From Salvelinus alpinus (Eukaryota; Chordata; Actinopteri; Salmoniformes; Salmonidae), in assembly GCF_045679555.1 (NCBI RefSeq), contig NC_092094.1, positions 11,229,319 through 11,293,318 on the forward strand: a stretch of 64,000 bases of DNA. Direction: 5' to 3'. A program made the translations under genes and the position numbers. The notes under the pieces were generated by a model. The model saw only the letters and a list, made by a program, of their open reading frames with translations. It did not search any database and was not told the origin of the DNA. Of this stretch, positions 43,851 through 54,440 are shown in pieces; positions within the stretch are counted from its first letter, which is position 1; every line of letters starts with the position of its first letter.

Positions 43851-45828
43851 TGTGAAAATATATACAATATTTTCACTAAAATATTAATTTAAAATGTTTT
43901 AACTCTGAACTCTTGCTTCTATATACATAATTTATGAATGGTACTGTATCTAATGATGGACTGTTTTTGTGGTAATATCTCTATTTAAAATAACACTTTC
44001 TTCAACATCTCTGGAGAAAGCTGCCACTTTTCACTACCAGAGGGTAGAGCTGATGAGAGATCAGAGATATTGTTGCAACTCTGTCTTCCATTATAGATAA
44101 CACAAGTTATCTCAAGATAGTGGCCTATTTATTTTATGCCAGAACCTGAAACAGCAGTCAACATTATTTCGCATCCCAACTTGTATCCAACAATGATTTC
44201 AGATCAAAATGATTGATGTCATTTCCCCTTTGTTAAATAGTCTATCTATTGGTTAGATTTAGATTAATATTAAGACAAGGAAAATTCCTGCAAGTCAAAA
44301 GGGCATCAATAGTTCTTAGTTCTGCACACACATGAACATACACAGGAGGATTATGGGAAAAGGAAGGAGATGAACAGCCTTTCCTTGAATGTGTATCACA
44401 TCAATTGGCTTATCGGCTGGAACATATGGCCTGTGATATGTCAAATCCCAGGTGGTTTTCTGGCAATTGCACTGTTTTGTTGTTGTTGTTGTTGACATCA
44501 TTTGTTGCTACACCTCCTAAGGGAAATCAGATTGTCAGATTTACAGATACGTTCTACTGAGTTTAATCTGAAAGAATCTTCAAGAACCAGAGTTCAAAAA
44601 GTACACTTCAATTGTGATGTACAACAAACTTTGATTGTCTTACAAGGAAGTTAATCTGACTGCCTTGGTTAAATTTATTGACAAGGAGGATTTGTATCAT
44701 TGTTTTACTTTTTCCTCAAATGTATGAGGAGGACCATGAGCAGTGTGGTGTGAAATCACTAGCAGGGCTTCACTTGGACTGAAATAGGTGCCGGTACTAA
44801 TTTTGAGTGATGGTAGTGTGTTTATATTTAGGTGCAGGAACTCCGCCGTACTTTAAGGCCTATTCTATAAGAGGTGCAGGAACTCAAGCAGTAGAAAATG
44901 TGAGGTGCCGGTATTCAGTTCCGGTGAGCTCCTGTACAAGTCAACACCAGACAGACAGGGACACTCATACCAGTGGCAGCAGTTAACACTATAGTATAAC
45001 AGAGACATATGGCCTAGGTTAGTATATGTATTTCTTCAGACAGTTGGAAACATCCCAGGTCTGAGAATATTGTCTTTGGAAATCTATACCTGCCAGCCTC
45101 TCTCTCTCTCTCTCTCTCTCTCTGACATGTCAGACAACACAACACATGCCCAGAGTGATGCCACCTAGTGTATGTTTACTCTAGACACAGACTCAGATTG
45201 AGGTGCCTGTACTCTGTCATGCTGAGTTTGACAGTTAGACAGTGGGTAGACAGAGGGCTATAGGCCAGTAAGTCATGGGTTTAGGCTTACTTAGAGATCC
45301 CTGTTCAGATATTATATTACAGAGATTTGGTGTAAAGTACGGGGTCCCAAAATACCATCTGTGATGATTAGTCATCATAGTGTCACATGCTACAGTGCAG
45401 CCTATTTTGTAGAGCATTCAAACTAAATTAGAATAGATAATGAATTCTTATTTTTAAATAAGGGTTTACATACTGTAGGTAGGTCTATGTTTAGTTGTGG
45501 TAGTTGTGGTAACTAATTAATCCAAAAGTCTGCAAACCATGGTATCTGAAGGCTTGGGCGACCTCTGGTGGTTCTATTGAAAATTATAAATGAATGGAAA
45601 TCACTGTATTGTAGCCCACTATGTCTAAAATGTATTCAGTGCTAGGCATATACTAGCGTACCAACAATTCTTTTTCGTTATTATGGATAGGGAAATGCAT
45701 CCATGACACAGTATCTCTTGCTCTCTCTTCATATTGAGAATAGACAAGGATAAGCAAGGATGAGTAGACTACAACTCCAGCAACAAGTGGGAGGTGAAAA
45801 GTGATCCAGTCCATGTATCGTTAGCAAG
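43851..45828. other. Intergenic sequence upstream of the second gene
   Basis: Mostly unique. A stretch at 44,755-44,945 with repeated 'ggtgccggta' and 'gtgcaggaactc' looks like a decayed dispersed repeat, and a short (TC)n lies at 45,099-45,122. Confidence 0.4.
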
Positions 45829-45836
45829 TGACGTCG
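45829..45836. promoter_or_regulatory. CRE-like site TGACGTCG
   Basis: TGACGTCG differs from the consensus CRE TGACGTCA at one base. It lies about 190 bp before the ATG of the PDZRN-family start exon in otherwise CpG-poor sequence. No TATA box is evident. Confidence 0.3.
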
Positions 45837-46022
45837 ACATGAAGCGCATATATTTCTATTGCCTGCGTTAATATAGGCTGCTTTCAGATTTTGATTTTAC
45901 GCACATTCAGTATAGTCTGCATCTTCATCAGTTTGTTCATCTACACCTGACCAAACTTCTGACAACTTTTTTACGTTGCAACACTGTTCAACGCGACTCC
46001 GGACCCGCGACGATAATTGATC

Positions 46023-46454
46023 ATGTGCGCCGACTGCCTGAATCCATGCAAGGACAGAGAAAGTTGCAGAAAGGTTTTGAACTCAGGCGAGATGGACAGT
46101 GAGCCGCGTATGATGAAAGAAGAAGAATCCGACTTTGACCACAGAGATGTTGGTATCTGTCAGAAAGGATGCGGGCTTCTCTTGTCCCATACAGACATTG
46201 TCCAGGGAGACCATTGCTGCTTGGATGCGCTTCGTATGCTGAATGATGGGCTCCAGGAGAGAAGCGCTACCATGGAGCACGAAGGCCGAATGCAGAGGCT
46301 CAGGTGGGGTAGGAGAGAGCAATCCCTCCTCGCCCAGGTGTCATCCATCCAGAGCGAAGCACAGCTGACTGCTTTGAAGTACAAGCGAAAGTTACACCAA
46401 TACATGTTGAATATCAATAACATAACCGAACAGGTTATTGGACGTTACAAGCAG
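46023..46454 (+). CDS. pdzrn4: PDZRN4-like start exon (RING-less alternative start)
   Basis: The 144 codons begin MCADCLNPCKDRESCRKVLN. The part from VGICQKGCGLLLSHTDIVQG through HCCLDALRMLND and RREQSLLAQVSSIQSEAQLT to KYKRKLHQYM aligns with the zinc-finger/coiled-coil region that follows the RING in PDZRN3/PDZRN4 (LNX3/LNX4) E3 ligases. A TAA lies in frame six bases before the ATG region (46,014-46,016), so the frame does not continue upstream. The ATG has A at -3. The donor is aagcag|gtgagg, phase 0. A later coiled-coil segment is predicted from the Leu/Gln/Glu spacing. PDZ domains would be downstream, outside the window. PDZRN4 lies beside CNTN1 in human, which favours pdzrn4 over pdzrn3. 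Confidence 0.75.
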
Positions 46455-46724
46455 GTGAGGAATATTAAACACTTGCAAGTATTGATTTTGATATAGCATG
46501 TTTCACAATGCTTAGGTAAGCTACTGTACTGTATTTGAGATGGTGACATAAATACTTGATATTTCATTCATTATTGAGCTAAATTATTAGCTATTTTTAA
46601 TAACAAATAGAAGCCATTAATTGAAGAGTATACCGTTTTGACACCAAGCCTCCATCACTTTTCTCTTATGATAATGTAGCCTATACAGAGTAACTCGGGA
46701 GCCCCTGGACTCTGTGTGTCCCAG

Positions 46725-46796
46725 GTGTCTGATCAGGGTCTAGCTGATGCAGTGTTCGGGCTCCAGGACCTGGAGGAGCATGGCGGGGTACCAGAG
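46725..46796 (+). CDS. pdzrn4: Probable second exon of the PDZRN4-like gene
   Basis: A 72-nt open segment between tgtgtgtcccag and gag|gtaaac encodes VSDQGLADAVFGLQDLEEHG then GVPE. It is phase 0 at both ends, so it joins the previous exon in frame. The acidic linker is plausible before PDZ1. Similarity to the family is not strong enough to be certain. Confidence 0.5.
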
Positions 46797-48063
46797 GTAA
46801 ACCATCACACCACTGTAACTCATGTGATTTCACAGCTGTACTGTGGCTTTACCCGCTCAGCGTATTACTCTTCTGTGAGGTTTAGGCTTTTCAGAGCACA
46901 TCGTCGACTCCTTGTGACTGAGGGGATTCCGTCAGTAGCTATCATCAGACCTATTCAACTCAGCCTATTGCAAATACCTTGGCTTTCCCCCGGTCAGACA
47001 AGCCTTTGTTCAAACATTGACTTTAGGGATCCCATCCACTGTGTATGGTATTGAGTGGTAGTGTTCTGAAGCTTAGTTAGAGTTTATAGACAGTAAGCTC
47101 AGTTCACACCCTTTCCTTCATTGTTTTGTGTGGTAAATGTCATGCTGAGAGTGTTTTGAATTCCTCTTTTATCTCTTCAGGAAGTAGGCTAGTTACATTT
47201 CATAGATGATAATAAAATGGTGGCTTGGGGAATTATTATGTCACAATTTTCCATCCCAAAGCAGACCACTTCAGGTTGTTAAATTACGAATGGAAACAAA
47301 CACAAAATGTGGTGGCTTATGCTTCCTGAGGAGCGATGGGTCTAAGTACGTATGGAAATCTTACTGTGCTTTCAATTAATGGATAAATCAAAGTTTTTCC
47401 CACTAACAGTAAGCTTGTCATTTAAAAATTGTCTGTGGGAAATTCCATAGCTTTTACTGTGACCATGTGATTCAAGCCCAGCCCGGTTTCTGACCTTTAA
47501 CCTGTAACTTTTACACAGAAGTGGACAGAGTGACAGACAAACAGTACATGACAAACTACTTCTCCTGCTGAGTTTTGTTCCAACTTCAAATGAGAAACAT
47601 GGCCCCAAAGAATGGTCTTTGATGGGTCACAGAGGATCAGGTGTATTTCCTGGTCACGTTCATACAGGTCATTGTGGCTGTTTTCAGGGTGTTGGTGTCA
47701 ACTAAACACCCGATCAGATTTCATCCGAAGTCATTACAATGATTGATTGTTCAGATGGAGAGGAATGTGAGGGGAAGTTGTAATCTTGTTTTCTTTGTTT
47801 ATGGACAAGTAAATGAATGCCTGTTACTTTGCATTTAGACTAAGTCATTAATGGAATATTTCCTTTGTCCAATTTGCTAAATTTCTCAAGTTGTTTTCAA
47901 TTCTTAAACTATGTCTACACTTATAATAGTTTGATCTAACTGCTATTGAATGAGTGTGGTCTAGGGGTTTCAGCCCATATTAAACCACCTCTCTCTTGGC
48001 TCCTGCTGCTTGCTATCCTGACAATAGACTTTCTGTCAGAGAACACTGAGGTAGATTCTGTGT
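46797..48063. other. Putative pdzrn4 intron, nothing recognised
   Basis: Repeat-poor sequence with no further exon that I can support. Confidence 0.4.
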
Positions 48064-48173
48064 GCATCCCAAATGGTTCCCTATTCCCTACATAGCGCAC
48101 TACTTTTTCCCTTTGCCCTATGGGTCCTGGTCAAAAGCTGTGCACTAGGGAAGAGGGTGCCATTTGGGGACGC
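48064..48173. mobile_element. Short palindromic MITE (same type as 22,497-22,594)
   Basis: 'cccaaatggttccctattcc' and 'tagcgcactactttttccc' are mirrored by 'tgtgcactagggaagagggt' and 'gccatttgggga'. Confidence 0.7.
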
Positions 48174-48932
48174 AGCCTGTGTTATTGGCTTTCTCTGACC
48201 AGGGAGACAGTGTTTTGTTTGGGGCCAAGGGGGACAGGGGAGGGTGTGGGTAGTTTTAATTGTGGTAATGGTCACATAAAGTATGTTTAATGGCCTCTAG
48301 CATGCTGTGAGAGTGCAGCTAGACTCACTTTTGATTAATAGAGAAAATTGTTTACTCTGTGCTGGCAGCTCTGGAGAGGGACACGCACACACACACACAC
48401 ACACAGACACACAGACAGACACAGCTACTTCTACTTACTTTTATCATGGCTAAACAGTTACACTAGATAAGCCAGATAAGAGTGGATCTGTAATTGTCTC
48501 TGCTGTTGTTTTCATTAATGTGTTTGTCAATACCTGAGTTTCCTCCATTTTGTCAAAATCCCAAAGGAGTTGTCTTTAGGTCTTGCTCTGTAATGATGAG
48601 GAACTGTAGAGATACAATATCATACTATTTAATTCTGTGACAGGAACTGGTAAACATCTTCACAAGCTGTTAGGATTTACCGTTAAACCTGGTGTTGCTT
48701 TGTCTTTTATCAGACTCTCTCTTCGTAATCTCCACAGTTGTAGTGTTGGTTGGCTCACTCAAATTGGCTGGGAAGTTGTTGTTACACCTCACTAATGGTA
48801 AGAGCTCTCTTCATTTGGAATGTTTGCCAACTGCCAGTTTTTGAAATGAGCTAGAGACAAAAGTGCAGGGTTTCTGTGATGGTGAAGTACCCTGAACACT
48901 GCTGGAGTGAGTCCTTGTCTACAACCAACAGC

Positions 48933-49021
48933 ACTAGTCCATGAGGAAGTCCATGAGGAAGTCCATGAGGAAGTCCATGAGGAAGTCCATGAGGAAGTCC
49001 ATGAGGAAGTCCATGAGGAAG
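48933..49021. repeat. 12-bp tandem repeat, about 7 copies
   Basis: The unit AGTCCATGAGGA is repeated in register; short (CA)n lies at 48,383-48,404 and a 17-bp duplication 'ggcctcgcccagaacac' near 49,210. Confidence 0.93.
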
Positions 49022-49768
49022 AGAGGCTGTGCTGTGACAGGGGGAAGCCTGTAGTATAAGCCTGCCAAAGTCCCATCTCGTGTGTGTGTGCGTGACAGTT
49101 TGTTGTGAGCAGTGATACTGTAAGTTTATATACAATGAGCCAGGTGGTGTTGTTTTCATGCATCTTGAGAACATTGGATGTTGATGCTGCAGCTGATAGT
49201 CTTCACACTGGCCTCGCCCAGAACACTGGCCTCGCCCAGAACATGAAGTCAATGAGGACAGTCAGTCAGTTCTTTTGTTATTGAAGAGGACTAACTGAAG
49301 TAAGACGAGTATGATTTGGACAGGCTGAGTCACTCCTGCCTTACAAAGGATCCATATCCCCTACTAGATGAGCAGACTAAAACTGGGTGAGGTTAAATAT
49401 GCCTTCATTGTTATTCATAAAGCTATGAGTCGGCCACTAGTACGGCATGGTTTGGATATGCTTCCTTAAACAGTCATCTTCCAATAGCATACTTTCAGTA
49501 TACTGGTTAGGACACATGTAATGCCGTTTTTGTAATGATGATATATTAAGTATTTCATGCATCCATCCACTTCAGTTTCATTAGCTCAGATTGTAGCCCA
49601 ACTGCTCTTGTCAAGTGGCAAAGGACCATAGTTTAGAGTGTTGCTGATACAGTAATGCTATTCTGGAGAGGTGCTATTGACTAAAACAAAGTGAAAACTA
49701 AAGTACTATCAGGCCTTTTCACTTGGCGGAGAGTGATTCTACAGGAGTTGTAGCTGGTGTCATTGATA
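49022..49768. other. Putative pdzrn4 intron, nothing recognised
   Basis: Apart from the 17-bp duplication near 49,210 the sequence looks unique. Confidence 0.4.
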
Positions 49769-49769
49769 C

Positions 49770-50476
49770 CGTAGCCTGGAGGAAGGGAAGGCTGGGGGGG
49801 AGCGTAGCCTGGAGGAAGGAAAGGCTGTGGGGGGGGCGTAGCCTGGAGGAAGGAAAGGCTGTGGGGGAGCGTAGCCTGGAGGAAGGAAAGGCTGTGGGGG
49901 AGCGTAGCCTGGAGGAAGGAAAGGCTGTGGGGGAGCGTAGCCTGGAGGAAGGAAAGGCTGTGGGGGAGCGTAGCCTGGAGGAAGGAAAGGCTGTGGGGGA
50001 GCGTAGCCTGGAGGAAGGAAAGGCTGTGGGGGAGCGTAGCCTGGAGGAAGGAAAGGCTGTGGGGGAGCGTAGCCTGGAGGAAGGAAAGGCTGTGGGGGGG
50101 GCGTAGCCTGGAGGAAGGAAAGGCTGTGGGGGAGCGTAGCCTGGAGGAAGGGAAGGCTGTGGGGGGGTATCCTGGAGGAAGGGAAGGCTGTGGGGTGGGG
50201 GGGTATCCTGGAGGAAGGGAAGGCTGTGGGGGGGGCGTAGCCTGGAGGAAGGGAAGGCTGTGGGGGGGGGGGGGGGGGATCCTGGAGGAAGGGAAGGCTG
50301 TGGGGGGAGGAGCCCGGAGGAAGGGAAGGCAGTGGGGGAGGGGGCGTAGCCTGGAGGAAGGGAAGGCTGGGGGGGGGGGGGGCGTAGCCTGGAGGAAGGG
50401 AGGCTGTGGGGGGAGGAGCCCGGAGGAAGGGACAGGTGGGTGGGAGGCTGTAGCCCGGAGGAAGGGTGGGGGGGGG
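49770..50476. repeat. 33-bp G-rich minisatellite, about 20 copies
   Basis: The unit is CGTAGCCTGGAGGAAGGAAA plus ggctgtgggggag. The 5' copies are regular; the 3' copies vary in the length of the G run (up to 14 G near 50,265). Long ORFs on both strands come from the 33-bp period. Confidence 0.96.
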
Positions 50477-50800
50477 AGGAGATGGAAAAGGTCATTATGT
50501 TCGGGCCCAGAACACAAAGATGACAGGAACAGATAACTCTGTGACCAGAGAAAAAATAGATTTATCACCTTTACTTTCTAGTCGGTTGATATGATACATT
50601 TTTTTCCCTTTCTTGTGCTGAAACGAGTCTGAGCTGAGACCCCAAAACAAAATATGATTTCTGATGGAAAAATATAATTTTCAATAGGATTTGTTCCCCC
50701 TCAGTAAAAACAATGTTTTACTGATTTTGGCTGTGTTTCTGTAGAAACAATGTTATGCTTTGCTGAGAGATATTATCAGAGAATCATCACCTCTGTGTGG

Positions 50801-50801
50801 T

Positions 50802-50865
<64 letters not shown>

Positions 50866-50880
50866 CACACACACACACAC
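50801..50880. repeat. (GACA)n then (CA)n microsatellite
   Basis: About 15 GACA units followed by about 9 CA units. Confidence 0.97.
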
Positions 50881-51380
50881 TGGTGTCTCAAGGGTCATAT
50901 CCATTGTGGAGAGAGGCTGCTACTGGATGTCAAAGGCACATACTTACCCAGCTAATCGAGACCGGTTAACTGTGTTCTCCGTCAGTTCCCTACAGTACTT
51001 ACAGTCCCTTGTCTACTTCTAACAGACCTAAGGTCAGCATTTAGATAACTCAGCTGGAGGGTGTTTTTTACATTTCGTCCTTTTACAATTGGTAGATGAA
51101 GAAAACTTGAATATACTTCATAGAAATCCCTTGTCAACAAGTGCATGGTTGCATAGGGGTGCAAATGTGGGGTGCATAGTGTTACTGTTGTACGTTCCAG
51201 ATGCTTGGGCTGTTTTCTGTACCTGCTATGCTCTGTGAGCAGGGTAAGTGTTTACTCTAGCTCCTGCTCATAGAAGGGACCGCCCTCTATGGTATTTCCT
51301 ATTTCCTGTATCGTTTGACTAATACGCACAACTGCCTTCTAGTTGGTCAGCTAGCAGCTCAAACATCCTTCCTCATGGCT
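50881..51380. other. Putative pdzrn4 intron, nothing recognised
   Basis: No repeat family or exon identified. Confidence 0.4.
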
Positions 51381-52158
51381 TTATTTAGATAGTAGTGAAG
51401 GGTAACTTTATATTTAGGTAGTAGTGCGGTAGTGAAGGGTAACTTTATATTTAGATAGTAGTGAAGGGTAACTTTATTTAGATAGTAGTGCGGTAGTGAA
51501 GGGTAACTTTATATTTAGATAGTAGTGAAGGGTAACTTTATATTTAGATAGTAGTGAAGGGTAACTTTATATTTAGATAGTAGTGAAGGGTGGCTTTATA
51601 TTTAGATAGTAGTGAAGGGTGGCTTTATATTTAGATAGTAGTGAAGGGTGGCTTTATATTTAGATAGTAGTGAAGGGTAACTTTATATTTGGATAGTAGT
51701 GAAGGGTAACTTTATTTAGATAGTAGTGCGGTAGTGAAGGGTAACTTTATATTTAGATAGTAGTGAAGGGTAACTTTATATTTAGATAGTAGTGAAGGGT
51801 AACTTTATATTTAGATAGTAGTGAAGGGTGGCTTTATATTTAGATAGTAGTGAAGGGTGGCTTTATATTTAGATAGTAGTGAAGGGTGGCTTTATATTTA
51901 GATAGTAGTGAAGGGTGGCTTTATATTTGGATAGTAGTGAAGGGTAACTTTATATTTAGATAGTAGTGAAGGGTAACTTTATATTTAGATAGTAGTGAAG
52001 GGTAACTTTATATTTGGATAGTAGTGAAGGGTAACTTTATATTTAGATAGTAGTGAAGGGTAACTTTATATTTAGATAGTAGTGAAGGGTAACTTTATAT
52101 TTAGATAGTAGTGAAGGGTAACTTTATATTTAGATAGTAGTGCGGTGGTGAAGGGTAC
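51381..52158. repeat. 29-bp minisatellite, about 26 copies
   Basis: The unit is TTTAGATAGTAGTGAAGGGT plus aactttata. Variant units with GGC for AAC and inserted 'gcggtagtg' recur in blocks, so groups of units have been duplicated together. Confidence 0.96.
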
Positions 52159-52470
52159 GAGAAGGCAGTATATTGATACATCAGGTGTGTTACATAGTTG
52201 TGTAAAAGAAGATCCTGGTCACTGGGCTTATCAGTATCACTAGTTGATTTCATGTTACGTTTCGGACTCACTGCCATCGTCAGAGAACTCGTGATTCTTC
52301 AGTTCTCTGTGTCGTTTAATGTGCTCCTGGTGAAGGGTTAACTCAAATCTTAGATTTGATATTGAGCTAAGGAATTCTCAGTGTTTATTTCCTTGTCAGA
52401 TTGGCTAACCTTCTGTTGTTCTTAAGCTTTGAGGCGTGTGGCCTTAAAAGAGGCAGAGGTTGAGATGTCA

Positions 52471-52620
52471 TCTGGACCACAGAGAGTGTTGCTATGGAGC
52501 TGGACCACAGAGGGTGTTGCTATGGAGCTGGACCACAGAGGGTGTTGCTATGGAGCTGGACCACAGATAGTGTTGCTATGGAGCTGGACCACAGAGAGTG
52601 TTGCTATGGAGCTGGACCAC
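52471..52620. repeat. 28-bp tandem repeat, 5 copies
   Basis: The unit is GCTGGACCACAGAGGGTGTT plus gctatgga. Confidence 0.95.
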
Positions 52621-52889
52621 ACCACCAAGGTCGTTCCATGTCAACGAAGGCATGACTGTTGTGTTTGGTGGTGTGTGTGTTGACTCTGTCTCTTTTCCCT
52701 CCTTGGCGGCGCGTTATAGTGTGTGTTGAGGGCTGTTGTTTTAGGCAGTCGGTGTGAAACAGGAAGCAGTTCCACTAAAGCCCACCGTGGTCATACAGGG
52801 ACAGGGTTTTTTCTGCATAAAAAGTATTGGGCGGGGGTGTTTTTTTCCGTCCGACTATATCCAAATAGTATTTAAAAAAAATATATATA

Positions 52890-53604
52890 TACAATGAACA
52901 AAAATTATAAATGCAACATGTAAAGTGTTGGTCCCATGTTTCATGAACTGAAATAAAATCCCAGTTTACATCCCTGTTAGTGAGCATTTCTCCTTTGCCA
53001 AGACAATCCATTAACCTGACAGGTGTGGTATACCATGGCATTACACAGGTGCACCTTGTGCTAGGGACAATTAAAGGCCACTCTAAAATGTACAGTTTTG
53101 TCACACAACACAATTCCACAGATGTCTGAAGTTTTGAGGGAGAGTACAATTGGCATGCTGACTGCAGGAATATCCACCAGAGCTGTTGCCAGATAATTGA
53201 ATGTTCATTTCTCTACCATAAGCCGCCTCAAGTTGTTTTAGTGAATTTGTCAGTACCTCCAACTGCAGACCACATGTGGGCGAGTGGTTTGCTGATGAAC
53301 AGAGTGCTCCATGGTGGTGGTGGGGTTATGGTATGGGCAGGCATTAGCTACGTACAACCAACACAATTGCATTTTATCAATGGAAATTTGAATGCACAGA
53401 GATACCATGACGAGATCCAGAGGCCCATTATTTTTTTTAAAGTTATCTGTGACGATCAGATGCATATCTGTATTCCCAGTCATTTGAAATCCATAGATTA
53501 GGGCCTAATTAATTAATTTAAATGGACTGATTTCCTGATATGAACTGTAACTCAGTAAAATCTTTACAGTTGTTGCATGTTGCGTTTTATATTTTTGTTC
53601 AGTA
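52890..53604 (+). mobile_element. Tc1/mariner-like element, internally deleted
   Basis: The ends 'acaatgaacaaaaattataaa' and 'tttatatttttgttcagtat' are inverted. A plus-strand transposase remnant near 53,270-53,440 includes GGGVMVWAGISYVQPTQLHF and NGNLNAQRYHDEIQRPI. The first and last parts of the transposase are gone. Confidence 0.8.
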
Positions 53605-53610
53605 TAAGAT

Positions 53611-53935
53611 CTTACTTACTTACTTACTTACTTTATTGTCCCCATGGGGAAATTTTGTTGCAGTGTCATGTACACATTTAAAGTGGCGTTAAATACAAAA
53701 CAAGATTGACAATACAACTTTCAATAACAGTGACGCACCAATAAATAAAATAAAATTTAAAATTTAAAAAAGAAGAAAAGACTAACCTACTGGCCTTACG
53801 GGGTCAATGGGAACATTTGCCCGAGCTATTTAAGAGGGATATCACACCTGGCACAAATGATTGTCTCGTTCTATTTTTCCTGCTGAGGGGTGCCCTATAC
53901 CTGCGCCCAGAGGGGAGTAATTCAAAGTCTTTCAG
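53611..53935 (-). mobile_element. Non-LTR retroposon 3' fragment
   Basis: It starts with (ACTT)n then 'tattgtccccatggggaaat' and 'tgttgcagtgtcatgtaca', and runs into degenerate coding-like sequence ending near 'gcgcccagaggggagtaa'. This is typical of a minus-strand fish LINE tail. The family is not assigned. Confidence 0.6.
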
Positions 53936-54349
53936 TACCAACATCTACGATCATCTTTCAGTACCAACAATCACCAAAATAAAAGCTAGACAAACCCCCA
54001 TTTGATTTTGTTATAACGTTTGAGTCACTCAGATAGCATAAGCCATGGCAAAATGTGTAGAAGTGCAGGAAATTAGCTTTAAAACTGCTACATTTTGTCA
54101 CTGCGGCTAAAAGGAGAGCCTCTAAAATTTGCAGTCTGTGACCGCACCAGTGGCCACACCCCATTCACGGCCACCATCTAAGCCCAATTTTGATCCAGAC
54201 AAAACCCTGAGTGAGGGTTGCTGGGCTTTTGGCTTAAGCTTTTTGAAAGGCTCCTTTCAGCAGTTGGAGTTCTGGTTATTTTGGTTGGGGTGTAGCTCAT
54301 GACCCAATCTTCAACTAATCACATCAGTTGACCCTTACGAACTACCCTT

Positions 54350-54440
54350 TAAATCCACTTTGATAAAATCTAATTTTATTGGTCACATATATATATTTAG
54401 CGGATGTTATTGCGGGTGTAGCAAAATATGACATTTGACG
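54350..54440. mobile_element. Short LINE tail fragment
   Basis: 'tctaattttattggtcacat' and 'agcggatgttattgcgggtg' resemble the minus-strand 3' end of a fish LINE. Confidence 0.45.
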
